From an uncultured Corynebacterium sp. (lineage in GTDB: Bacteria > Actinomycetota > Actinomycetes > Mycobacteriales > Mycobacteriaceae), in contig NZ_CAMIBP010000031.1 of assembly GCF_946223165.1 (NCBI RefSeq), positions 1 to 26,700 of the forward strand: a stretch of DNA of 26,700 nucleotides, in the 5' to 3' direction. Position 1 is the stretch's first letter. Each line of letters starts with the position of its first letter. The notes below the pieces were generated by a model. The model worked only from the letters and a program-made list of their open reading frames with translations, was not told where the DNA came from and ran no database searches. The translations under genes were made by a program, and so were the position numbers. Below are positions 14,974-22,870 of this stretch, one piece after another.

Positions 14974-15163
14974 ACCTACTTACTTGACTTCATCATGATG
15001 CTGTCTTGACAGGGTACAGCCCTCGCACCGGCGGCGTGCCGGCGAGGCGCCTTCCCAACCCGCAGTGCTGGGATTACACCCGTGTCATTATCCAGTTGTC
15101 TCTAGACTACCCCTCGCGCAAACAGCCGACCAACGACTCGCAAAGTACAGCCGGCAGCCTTGA
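14974..15163 (-). promoter_or_regulatory. Upstream region of the parA operon: promoter candidate and leader hairpin
   Basis: On the minus strand TTGGTC (15133-15128), an 18-nt spacer and TAGTCT (15109-15104) form a candidate promoter, and GATAAT (15092-15087) is an alternative -10. Between these and parA lies a GC-rich hairpin (15022-15046), CTCG…CCGGC paired with GCCGG…CGAG. It has no T-run, so it may be a leader structure rather than the terminator of the upstream surface-protein gene. Confidence 0.35.
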
Positions 15164-16309
15164 CTATTTGTTGCGGCGCCGGCGCGACCACACCACCAGC
15201 GCAACGAAGAGCACAACGAGCACCGCTGCACCGACTGCCGCCGCCACGAGCAGGCCCGTGGAGTTGCTGGAGCTCTCAGCAGCACTGTCGTGCTCCGCCT
15301 CGATCTCGTCGGGCGATGCATCATCCGCCGATGCGTAATCCGGATCCCGCAACACCGCCTCGACGCTCACGCCGCTGCCGTCCTTCTTCACCAACTGCAT
15401 GATGAAGGGGTTATCCGGGGCCTGTCCTTCCGGATAGGTCAGCGTCAGCGTCCGCGCACCCGCGTCAATATCGCGCTTGACTCCCTCGATGATGTTGCCC
15501 GCCCCATCGACGTACCGCAGGATTACCGTGTTTTCATCAATGTTGCCGAAGCGGTTGTACAAGTTGAGCGCCTCGCTAATCCCCAACTTCGCGGTGATGA
15601 CATTGTCCACAATGTCAGACTCCAGATAAATGCGCTCGGCGGCGGAATCATCGACCGCGGCCGCCGGCTTGCGGCCGTCCGCGGGGGTGCCCGGGACTGC
15701 AGGCAGCTGCTGAGCGCTTGCCGATGCCGCCCCAGTACCCGCGCCGTCACCGGCGGCAGGCGCCGCGCCGTCCTCCGCAGGATCGGTCGCGCTCGTCGCG
15801 CCGCCAACGGGGCTCGTCCCGTCCGTGGCGCCTGAGTCGGCGTCGTCCCCGGCGGAGCTTCGCGCAGGATCGGCAGCGGAACCACCTCCGCCGATCTGTG
15901 CGTCCTCCGGCGCGGTGGCCACCAGCGTGATGGTGGCGCTGCGTCCCAAGGCCGTCACGGGGATGGATACCTGTCCGCCCTCGGCCGGGGCGGTGATCGT
16001 CACGGCGCCGCCCGATGCAGAGACCTCCCAGCCACCCCCGGAATAGGATGCCTCTACCGCGACGGGAAGGCTCACCGTCGAGGTCTGACCCGCGGCCACG
16101 CTAATCGGCGCCGCCAATGCTGCCTCAATCGCGGCCGGATCCACACCGGCCGGCAGCTCTTGCGCCTGCACGGTGGCGCCCACCGGTACTCCTCCCGTCA
16201 TGGGCCCAGCGAGCACAGTAGCGGCACCAAGCGCGACACTTGCGAGCGAGACACGCAGCGGACGGAACGGACGAGTAAGCCGAGACGTGTGGTGGTCATG
16301 GGACATCAC
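15164..16309 (-). CDS. Membrane-anchored cell-surface protein of unknown function
   Basis: A 381-aa exported protein. Residues 10-50 look like a signal peptide (basic start, hydrophobic VSLASVALGAATVLAG, likely cleavage after VQA). A beta-rich N-terminal domain (about 51-135) is followed by a low-complexity Ala/Gly/Asp/Ser linker (about 140-225). A second compact domain (about 226-325) has many aromatic and hydrophobic positions. A membrane segment (352-375) ends in SRRRRNK. The tail resembles a sortase substrate, but no LPXTG-like motif precedes the membrane segment (it reads ESSSNSTG), so it should stay membrane-anchored. Start GTG 16307-16309 has AAGGAG 10 nt upstream; an ATG follows immediately. 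It separates xerD from parA. A weak -10 candidate (TAAGGT, 16408-16403) is in the gap above it. I do not recognise the family. Confidence 0.75.
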   Translation of the reverse strand: MMSHDHHTSRLTRPFRPLRVSLASVALGAATVLAGPMTGGVPVGATVQAQELPAGVDPAAIEAALAAPISVAAGQTSTVSLPVAVEASYSGGGWEVSASGGAVTITAPAEGGQVSIPVTALGRSATITLVATAPEDAQIGGGGSAADPARSSAGDDADSGATDGTSPVGGATSATDPAEDGAAPAAGDGAGTGAASASAQQLPAVPGTPADGRKPAAAVDDSAAERIYLESDIVDNVITAKLGISEALNLYNRFGNIDENTVILRYVDGAGNIIEGVKRDIDAGARTLTLTYPEGQAPDNPFIMQLVKKDGSGVSVEAVLRDPDYASADDASPDEIEAEHDSAAESSSNSTGLLVAAAVGAAVLVVLFVALVVWSRRRRNK

Positions 16310-16450
16310 GATGGGGATACTCCTTCGCGCGCGAGGGCACGCAGCATTCGACGTGTGGTGGCACAGGGCGGACTCGGCAAGCGCCGCCGCCGCGTCCCGC
16401 CTACCTTACTCGCCGCGGATGACCGTCCTGCGAGGCGCCTAGGTTCGTCT

Positions 16451-17377
16451 TCACGCGCGCGGGTGGGCGGTGCGCCATACTTCGCGCAGATTATCCGCGG
16501 TCACGTGGGTGTATATCTGCGTGGTCGTCACCGAGGAATGCCCGAGAAGCTCCTGCACGGTGCGCACGTCCGCGCCGCCCTCAAGGAGGTGCGTGGCAAA
16601 GGAGTGGCGCAGCGTATGGGGAGAGATGCTGGCGTCGATGCCGGCACGCTCCGCGGCCTGTTTCAGCACGGCCCACGCCGATTGGCGCGACAACGCGCCG
16701 CCACGGGTGTTGAGGAAGAGCGCATGCGACTGTCCCCGGGACAGCACCGGGCGAGCCCGCACGAGGTAGTCCTCCACCGCGCGGCGCGCCGCAGAACCCA
16801 CGGGCACGAGGCGCTCCTTGTCCCCCTTACCGCGCACGCGGAGGATGCCATCGGAGTCATCGAGGCCCGTGGCGTCGTCGACGGTCAGCGCCACGATCTC
16901 AGAGATGCGCGCGCCCGTGCCATAGAGCATCTCCAGCAACGCCCGATCTCGCAGATCCACGGGTGTAGCGTACTCCCCCTCGGGAACAGCGGAGATGAGC
17001 CGGTCGACATCGGCAATGCTTAACGTGTCCGGGAGGTGCTGTCCCGGCGACGGGGGCGAGACCTCGCTGGCCACGTCCACGCCGATTACTCCCTCGGCCA
17101 CAGCAAATTTGTGCAGGCCCCGGGCCACAATGAGCGCGCGGGAAGCCGACGATGCCGCCATGGTCCCGCGCAGCTGTGCCAGATAGGCCTCGACGTGAGC
17201 GCGGGTCACGTCCGCAAGATCATCGATGCCTGCCGCCTCCAGCCACGCAAGGTAGCGATTGACGTCGCGACGATAATTGCTCACCGTATTCGGCGAGGAC
17301 CCCTTCTCCACCGCGAGGTAGTTGAGCCAGGTGCGGGCCACAGCGCGCGCCGGGGTGGGTGTACTCCCGTCGGCCAT
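16451..17377 (-). CDS. xerD: Site-specific tyrosine recombinase XerD
   Basis: A 308-aa tyrosine recombinase that, with XerC, resolves chromosome dimers at dif. The N-terminal SAM-like core-binding domain (about 12-100) is followed by the catalytic domain. The catalytic set is complete: Arg157 (GTGARISE), Lys184 (RGKGDKERLVP), His254 and Arg257 (SPHTLRHSF), His280 (LLGHSSV), and the nucleophile Tyr289 (TTQIYTHV), with the spacing of E. coli XerD from His254 onward. Start ATG 17375-17377 follows the Nudix stop by 2 nt and has GAGG upstream, so it ends the long tlyA-recN-ste operon. XerD rather than XerC is chosen from the context next to the scpAB group; the two paralogues are hard to separate from sequence alone. 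Confidence 0.92.
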   Translation of the reverse strand: MADGSTPTPARAVARTWLNYLAVEKGSSPNTVSNYRRDVNRYLAWLEAAGIDDLADVTRAHVEAYLAQLRGTMAASSASRALIVARGLHKFAVAEGVIGVDVASEVSPPSPGQHLPDTLSIADVDRLISAVPEGEYATPVDLRDRALLEMLYGTGARISEIVALTVDDATGLDDSDGILRVRGKGDKERLVPVGSAARRAVEDYLVRARPVLSRGQSHALFLNTRGGALSRQSAWAVLKQAAERAGIDASISPHTLRHSFATHLLEGGADVRTVQELLGHSSVTTTQIYTHVTADNLREVWRTAHPRA

Positions 17378-17379
17378 AC

Positions 17380-18033
17380 CTAGCCTCGTTTCATGTCAGG
17401 CCCCACGCGGCGCGCGGCCAGCGCGGTCGGTCGCAACGTAAACGGCGCGTCCACGGAACGTGCCGTGTCCCCGCCCACCACGACGCGCTGCGCAGCGAGG
17501 ATTCCGGCCACGGCGATGGAGTTGACGATGTCTCCCCGCAGCACCATCGCGACAGCGTCGGCCAGCGGCACCCACCGCATGGTCATGTCCGCCTCCTCGT
17601 CGCCCACGGCCTCCATCGTGTCCACGTCGGCGAGGTCCCGGGCCAGGTACACGCGCACGGCCTCGTCGCAAAAGCCCGGGGAGGTCACCAGATCCGCGAG
17701 CACCGACCACCGCTCGGCGCTCAGGCCCGCTTCCTCCTGCAGCTCCCGCTGCGCCCCGACGAACTCGCTTTCCTCCTTGATGTCGAGGAGCCCGGCCGGC
17801 AGCTCGAGCAAACGCCGGCCGACGCTGTGGCGGTACTGCTCGACGAGCGCTATCCGCTGCTCGTCATCGACGGCGGCGACGGCGACGGCGCCGAAGTGCT
17901 CCACGACCTCGCGATTGGCTACGTGATCATCGGGCATGGCCACGCGGTCGCGGCGCACGGCGATGATGGGGGCATCGATCAGCAGTTCCGAACCCAGCGT
18001 CCGAAACTCATGGCGAGGGTGGGATGCGGTCAC
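17380..18033 (-). CDS. Nudix hydrolase, ADP-ribose pyrophosphatase type
   Basis: A 217-aa cytosolic Nudix enzyme, probably hydrolysing ADP-ribose to AMP and ribose-5-phosphate, as its M. tuberculosis homologue Rv1700 does. The Nudix box starts at Gly81 (AGLLDIKEES…) and reaches RELQEEAGL (96-104) with metal-binding Glu97, Glu100 and Glu101. The family segments EVVEHFGAVAVAA, YRHSVGRRLLELPAG and EIVNSIA-like DIVNSIA are present. The start is set at GTG 18031-18033 because a perfect AGGAGG sits 5 nt before it and the N-terminus then lines up with Rv1700. The ATG at 18054 seven codons upstream lacks a ribosome site, and the open frame beyond it lies antisense-like inside steB. There is a 49-nt gap to steB, where other actinobacteria carry pyrG. 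Confidence 0.9.
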   Translation of the reverse strand: MTASHPRHEFRTLGSELLIDAPIIAVRRDRVAMPDDHVANREVVEHFGAVAVAAVDDEQRIALVEQYRHSVGRRLLELPAGLLDIKEESEFVGAQRELQEEAGLSAERWSVLADLVTSPGFCDEAVRVYLARDLADVDTMEAVGDEEADMTMRWVPLADAVAMVLRGDIVNSIAVAGILAAQRVVVGGDTARSVDAPFTLRPTALAARRVGPDMKRG

Positions 18034-18082
18034 GATATCCTCCTGGAAACGCATATGAACGTCATCGACATCATGGGCGGCG

Positions 18083-19033
18083 CTAGTCCACCTGCGGCAC
18101 GGCGGGGGCGGCGGCATCGGCAGACGCGGCGGAACCGTAGGCTCCGTCCCCACCGTCGAGCTGCTCGCGCACGGCGAGCACCGTGGCCATACGAGCCCAT
18201 GATCGATCAATGGAGTCCACCGTGGACACCGTCGACTTCGCATCGGCGCGCAGGATACCGATGGGCCCCTTATCCGCCGTAGACTCGATCCGAGCGGCCA
18301 GAACAGCGTGCTCGCCGACCTCCGCGAAGCCCTTCATCATGTCTGCGAGGTTGGTGGCGCGGAACGCCGATGATCCCTCACCATCGGTCTTGCCGTCGAT
18401 GACGACGATGGCTTGGGCAGGCAGAATGGTCCCGTCCTCATAGTTAATGAAGCCCTTGTCGCGCAGCGCGCGCAACAGCACTGCTCGCTCGTCGGTCTTC
18501 GCTAGGGGCTGGGTGGTGTCCGGATTGAGGAAGAGCGCAGCGCCCAACGCCTCACCGGCATGCAGGCCCATGCTCATCGTATCCGTGCTCAACGTCGCTC
18601 CAGCCGGCAACGTATTGGCCAGAAGCGACTCCACCGTGTCCGCGTTCTCTTGCTTGAAGAATCCGTCAGACAGCTCGATGGTGCCCGCGTTGACGATGTC
18701 GGACGACTTGAGCAGGGACTGCACCGCGCTGACATCACCATCCTGCGCCGTCGACGTCGTCATAACCAGCACGGGCCGCTGAACCAGCGTTCCGTCCACC
18801 GTCGTCGGCGCAAGATCCGAAATGATGGAATCCCCGGAGGCCATCTGGGCCTCGAGGATCTTCGAGCTTTGCAGGTTCTTGCGGTACTCTTCCCGCACCT
18901 GGTTGTACGCGCTCGCGGACGACTCACCGTCCACGACGGGGGCCACGGCAAAAGTGCCCAGCGCTACGCCGAGGGCAACACCAATACCTGCGCCGGCAAT
19001 GATGGGGCCGGAGCCCATTCCACGGCGCGGCAT
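18083..19033 (-). CDS. steB: SteB, membrane-anchored MctB-like protein
   Basis: A 316-aa protein with one N-terminal membrane segment (about 8-32, GPIIAGAGIGVALGVALGTFAVAPVV), then a probable coiled coil (YNQVREEYRKNLQSSKILEAQM) and an extracytoplasmic domain. It is homologous by position and pattern to Rv1698 (MctB, once described as a copper-related channel protein) and to SteB of C. glutamicum. There SteA and SteB are reported to act with the RipC-FtsEX cell-separation pathway. The start is ATG 19031-19033, overlapping the steA stop by one base (TGATG); the upstream frame to 19075 lies inside steA and is not used. The C-terminus is a low-complexity Ala/Asp tail (GSAASADAAAPAVPQVD). Function in septal wall hydrolysis is inferred from C. 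glutamicum. Confidence 0.88.
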   Translation of the reverse strand: MPRRGMGSGPIIAGAGIGVALGVALGTFAVAPVVDGESSASAYNQVREEYRKNLQSSKILEAQMASGDSIISDLAPTTVDGTLVQRPVLVMTTSTAQDGDVSAVQSLLKSSDIVNAGTIELSDGFFKQENADTVESLLANTLPAGATLSTDTMSMGLHAGEALGAALFLNPDTTQPLAKTDERAVLLRALRDKGFINYEDGTILPAQAIVVIDGKTDGEGSSAFRATNLADMMKGFAEVGEHAVLAARIESTADKGPIGILRADAKSTVSTVDSIDRSWARMATVLAVREQLDGGDGAYGSAASADAAAPAVPQVD

Positions 19034-20217
19034 CAGCTCAACCACCCCGCTACCGTCTCCGTGAGGTTGGTCCACGTGTCGCGCAAGTTTTGGGCAAAGG
19101 TGGCGTCACCGCCGAAACCAGCGATAAGCACGATAGTCGCGAGCGCGACGAGAATACCCAGGAGCGCCCAGAGCCAGCCCAGGTTCGAACCCGCCGGCGC
19201 GGTGTACAGACTGATCACCGCATCGGCATCGACGAGGCGCGTACCGGCCTTCATGCGCGCCAAGAGCGCCGCCGGGGTGGCGTGCTCGTGGTCCGCGAAG
19301 ATGTCATCGAGGTCGACGGAGCCGCCCACCTGGACGATAAGGTCTGCGCGATGGAAATCCGCCAGCAGGAGCGCCAGATCCGTGGCGGAGTCGGTCGACG
19401 CGGGGAACGTCACCGCGCCCACCCCGAGATCCTGGATACGCTCCAGTCCCGGAGCCACACCGTCCGGACCGGCGGGCAAAATAACGCGCGCACCCGAGCG
19501 CAGGGTCTCCGACTTCACGTCCTCGGGATTAGCGATCACGATATCCGGCTGATAGCCCATGTCCAGTAGCGAGTCCGCCGCCGCGCCCACGCCCACGATC
19601 ACTGGCTCATACTCGCGAATGAAGTTACGCAGCAACTTGATCTTGGCGCGGTGCTCTTCGGCCGGAGATACCACGAGAACCTTGCGGCCCTGCATCTCCA
19701 CTCCAGCATCGGGGATGCCGAGGCCGTCGATGAGCAGCGGGCCCTCGCTGTGGATGAACTGGATGGAATTGCCGAAGTAGGCCTCCATGCGGTCCACGAG
19801 GTTGCGCTGGGCCTCCTCGAAATTCTTCTCCGCACGGACGCGCTCCACGACGGTTCCGGAGCCAAGGGCCTTCTCCCCGATGTACACGGTGCCGTCTTCG
19901 GTAATGCGCGCCTTCTTGCCGTCTTTAAAGGCGGCAACGAAGTCCTGGCCGACGCCTTCAATGAGGCGAGCGTCGGCGTCGAGCAGCATGTAGGGACCGT
20001 AGTTAGGAATGCTGCCCGTGGAAAAACGCTCCACGTTGATGACGGCGGCCGGATTCACGTCGACTAGGGCCTGCGCCTCCTGGCGTGAAATATCCGCGGC
20101 GTCAATGACCGCGAAGTCGCCCGGGGAGAACTTCTTCAGCCCCTTGCCATCAGTAGTGCAGTCGCGCAGCGTTCCCTGCAATCCGGGAAGATCAGTGTTG
20201 CGGGAAAACAAACTCAT
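19033..20217 (-). CDS. steA: SteA, thiamine-pyrophosphokinase-like membrane protein
   Basis: A 394-aa protein with a large cytosolic part related in fold to thiamine pyrophosphokinase (PVIVGVGAAADSLLDMGYQPDIVIANPEDV, about 207-236, resembles its substrate-binding strand-loop) and a C-terminal membrane segment (about 345-368, LGWLWALLGILVALATIVLIAGFGG). It is the homologue of Rv1697 and of C. glutamicum SteA, which works with SteB in cell separation. The start is ATG 20215-20217, 36 nt after recN; no Shine-Dalgarno sequence is visible, so it may depend on upstream translation or have its own start. It is coupled to steB by a TGATG overlap. The active residues of true thiamine pyrophosphokinases cannot be confirmed here, and the enzymatic role is unlikely. 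Confidence 0.9.
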   Translation of the reverse strand: MSLFSRNTDLPGLQGTLRDCTTDGKGLKKFSPGDFAVIDAADISRQEAQALVDVNPAAVINVERFSTGSIPNYGPYMLLDADARLIEGVGQDFVAAFKDGKKARITEDGTVYIGEKALGSGTVVERVRAEKNFEEAQRNLVDRMEAYFGNSIQFIHSEGPLLIDGLGIPDAGVEMQGRKVLVVSPAEEHRAKIKLLRNFIREYEPVIVGVGAAADSLLDMGYQPDIVIANPEDVKSETLRSGARVILPAGPDGVAPGLERIQDLGVGAVTFPASTDSATDLALLLADFHRADLIVQVGGSVDLDDIFADHEHATPAALLARMKAGTRLVDADAVISLYTAPAGSNLGWLWALLGILVALATIVLIAGFGGDATFAQNLRDTWTNLTETVAGWLS

Positions 20218-20253
20218 GCGCGAGATTGTCGCACGTCAGCGCCCCCGGATGCG

Positions 20254-21942
20254 TTAGGCGCGCGGAGCCTGAGCGAAGCTTAATGCTTCGGACTGCGCTT
20301 TGTCGAAGAGTTCTTGCGCGTGAGCCCTGCCGGTGTCCGTGTCATCGAGGCCCGCGAGCATGCGGGAGAGCTCCTCGACACGCTCCGCCGCGCTCAGCGA
20401 CGACACCCCCGACGTGGATACTTCCTTCGCCACATGGAGGTGGGTATTGGCATAGGCGGCTACCTGAGGAAGGTGGGTAACGACAATGACCTGGTGCGTC
20501 ACGGCCAGCCGCGCCAACCGTCGGCCAATCTCCACCGCCGCGCGGCCGCCGACGCCGGCGTCGACCTCGTCGAAGACCATCGTCGTCCCCTCGGAATGCG
20601 CCGCAAGGACGACCTCGAGCGCCAGCATGACGCGCGACAGCTCGCCGCCCGATGCCGAGCTGGCCAGCGGTCGGCCATTGAGCTGCAGTTCCACCTCATC
20701 TGCTCCGAGGCGCGAATACTTGGTGGCGCGCACGACGGCCCTTAACTCCGATGACCCCATGGCGAGGCCGCGCAGCTCCTCCGTCACGGACTCCCCGAAT
20801 TTCTCCGCTGCCCGCGTGCGCGCACGCGTCAGCACCGCGGCTTTCTCGATCATCTCGGCCTCCGCCGCGACGACCTGCTTCTTGAGCTCCTCGAGCGCCT
20901 CCGTCGACGTGTCCATCCGCGAGAGCTTGTCGCGCGCATCGTCCCGCCATGCCACCACCCCGTCGATGTCCGGGGCGTACTTGCGGGTCAGGGCTTTGAG
21001 CTCTTGTTGGCGTTGGAGGGACTTCTCCAGCAGCGAGGGATCCGCTGGCAGGTCCCCAAGGAATTGCCCCAGCTCGCCGGCAATATCGCCAAGCTGGGAG
21101 GCGATATCCGCAAGCTGTTCGCCGAGCGCCTTGAGGGCCGGGTCCTCCGTGCCCAGGAGCTGCGACTGCGCCTGGCCAATGAGGCTGGAGGCCGCGTCCT
21201 CCTCGAAGCCTTCCTGTCCGTCAATGGCGCCGAGAGCGACGGTCGCGGCTTCGCGCAACGCATCGACATCCTGCAGGCGACGGATGAGCTCCGCCAGCTC
21301 CACGTCCTCGCCCGGCTCGGGCCCCACCTCGTCAATCTCGGAGACCGCGAACTGCAGGCGGTCGACGTCCTGCGCCATCTCGCGCCGTTTCTCGGTGCGG
21401 TGTTTATAGTCCTTAGCCACGTCACGCCACGCGCGGAACGCCGCCGCATACTCCGCGAGCAGCGGCTCGATGCGCGGGTCCGAGCGATCCACGGCGGCCA
21501 GCTGCTGATCAGGCGCCAGCAGGCGCAGCTGATCGTTTTGCCCGTGCACGGTGAGCACCTGGTCCGCGAACTCCCCCAGCGTCGCCGCCGAAACAGCCCG
21601 CCCGCCCAAGTAGGCCTTGGACCGGCCCTGGGCCGACACGGTACGCAGTGCGATGTATTCGCCGTTCTCATCGGCGCTGCCGCCCACCGAGTCCACCAGC
21701 TCCGCCACTGCGGGCGCCACGCCGGGGGCATCGATAACAAAGCGCCCCTCCACGGCCGCCTTCTCGGAACCTTCGCGCACACGCGACGCGTCCGCGCGGC
21801 CGCCCGCCAACAGGCGCAGCCCGGTGACCACCATGGTCTTACCCGCACCGGTCTCGCCCGTCAGTACCGTCAGACCCGCGGACAGCTCCGCGGACGCGCG
21901 CTCAATGACGCCTAGGTTCTCGATCGAAATATCGGCAAGCAT
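20254..21942 (-). CDS. recN: DNA repair protein RecN
   Basis: A 562-aa SMC-like ATPase acting at double-strand breaks. Walker A GETGAGKT is at 29-36 after the typical MLADISIENLGVIE start; the ABC signature SGGELSR starts at 431; Walker B VFDEVDAGVGG is at about 456-466; VVTHLPQVAA follows. The middle (about 150-370) is a helical coiled-coil region rich in Glu, Lys, Ala and Leu. Length matches the family (about 550-590). It starts at ATG 21940-21942, 35 nt after the nadK stop, without a Shine-Dalgarno sequence but with a candidate -10 (TAGACT) 6 nt upstream and an imperfect LexA-type box overlapping it. Damage-induced expression independent of the operon promoter is therefore likely. Confidence 0.96.
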   Translation of the reverse strand: MLADISIENLGVIERASAELSAGLTVLTGETGAGKTMVVTGLRLLAGGRADASRVREGSEKAAVEGRFVIDAPGVAPAVAELVDSVGGSADENGEYIALRTVSAQGRSKAYLGGRAVSAATLGEFADQVLTVHGQNDQLRLLAPDQQLAAVDRSDPRIEPLLAEYAAAFRAWRDVAKDYKHRTEKRREMAQDVDRLQFAVSEIDEVGPEPGEDVELAELIRRLQDVDALREAATVALGAIDGQEGFEEDAASSLIGQAQSQLLGTEDPALKALGEQLADIASQLGDIAGELGQFLGDLPADPSLLEKSLQRQQELKALTRKYAPDIDGVVAWRDDARDKLSRMDTSTEALEELKKQVVAAEAEMIEKAAVLTRARTRAAEKFGESVTEELRGLAMGSSELRAVVRATKYSRLGADEVELQLNGRPLASSASGGELSRVMLALEVVLAAHSEGTTMVFDEVDAGVGGRAAVEIGRRLARLAVTHQVIVVTHLPQVAAYANTHLHVAKEVSTSGVSSLSAAERVEELSRMLAGLDDTDTGRAHAQELFDKAQSEALSFAQAPRA

Positions 21943-21948
21943 GGCAGC

Positions 21949-21970
21949 AGTCTATCGCATTTCTGTTCGA
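21949..21970 (-). promoter_or_regulatory. recN leaderless promoter overlapped by an imperfect SOS box
   Basis: On the minus strand TAGACT (21954-21949) ends 6 nt before the recN ATG. Immediately upstream, 21970-21955 reads TCGAACAGAAATGCGA, which matches the actinobacterial LexA pattern TCGAACA-NN-TGTTCGA at 11 of 14 defined positions: the left half is perfect, the right half has three mismatches. A repressor there would block this promoter. Both sites lie in the 35-nt nadK-recN gap. Confidence 0.5.
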
Positions 21971-21977
21971 AGGAGCC

Positions 21978-22868
21978 TTAACGTTGCGGCCCGCGCCACC
22001 CGTCCACCGGCAAGCGGAACTTGCTCACGAGACGGTCGGTGAACGGCTGCTCATCGAGGCGCACCCACCGCACCGGCCGTTCGCCCTTGCAGATTTCCAC
22101 GCGCGAGCCCGGCGGCATATCCAGCACGCGAAAGCCATCCATGCTCACGATCGCCGGAGACGTCGAGGACATCGACTCCACCGCCACCTTTGAATGCGGC
22201 GACACCACAAGCGGGCGCGCGAACAACGCATGGGCATTATTGGGCACGACGAGGATGGCGTCGAGCTCCGGCCACATGATGGGCCCGCCCGCGGAAAAGG
22301 CGTACGCCGTCGAACCAGTCGGGCTAGAAATCAGCATGCCATCGCAGCCGTACGCCGAGACAGGTCGCCCGTCGATTTCCAGAATCGCGTCCAGCACGCC
22401 GGAACGATTAAGGTTCTCCACACTGGCCTCGTTGAGCGCCCACGAATGACCGGTTTCGCGGCCATCCTTGTCGTACACCGATACCGCCAGCGTCATGCGA
22501 TCTTCGACGCGATATTCCCTGGAAATCACCCGATCAATCGCCTGTTCCAGCGACTCCGCCTCCCACTCGGCCAGGAAGCCGACGTGGCCCAAATTGATCC
22601 CCAGCACTGGAGCATCGACCGCATGGGCTAGGTCTGCGGCCCGCAGGAACGTGCCGTCGCCGCCCAAGACGAGTACCATCTCGCAGCCTCGTGCCGCCTC
22701 CGGCGAATGCCGCACCCGCGGGATCTCGCCGTAGTCATTGTCATCCTTCGGGTCGACGCACACGCTCAATTCGATGCCTGCCGCGCGCAGCTTGTCCGCC
22801 GCGCTGTACATGGCCTGCAGGTTGGAATCGCGCCCGGAGTGCGGGACAAGCAACATCTTGCGAGTCAT
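21978..22868 (-). CDS. nadK: NAD kinase
   Basis: A 296-aa cytosolic kinase making NADP from NAD with ATP or polyphosphate. The family motif GGDGT is at 69-73 (VLVLGGDGTFLRAA), the conserved Asn-Glu pair at 146-147 (LNEASV), and the glycine-rich GCDGMLISSPTGSTAY at about 174-189. A short N-terminal strand (RKMLLVPHSGR) is typical of actinobacterial PpnK. The start is ATG 22866-22868, 2 nt after the tlyA stop. It lies in the conserved tlyA-nadK-recN group (Rv1694-Rv1696 order). Confidence 0.96.
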   Translation of the reverse strand: MTRKMLLVPHSGRDSNLQAMYSAADKLRAAGIELSVCVDPKDDNDYGEIPRVRHSPEAARGCEMVLVLGGDGTFLRAADLAHAVDAPVLGINLGHVGFLAEWEAESLEQAIDRVISREYRVEDRMTLAVSVYDKDGRETGHSWALNEASVENLNRSGVLDAILEIDGRPVSAYGCDGMLISSPTGSTAYAFSAGGPIMWPELDAILVVPNNAHALFARPLVVSPHSKVAVESMSSTSPAIVSMDGFRVLDMPPGSRVEICKGERPVRWVRLDEQPFTDRLVSKFRLPVDGWRGPQR

Positions 22869-22870
22869 CT

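Noticed and set aside
18055..18243. A longer N-terminus for the Nudix protein
   Set aside because: It would lie inside steB, has Pro/Arg-rich shadow composition, and a perfect AGGAGG supports GTG at 18033.
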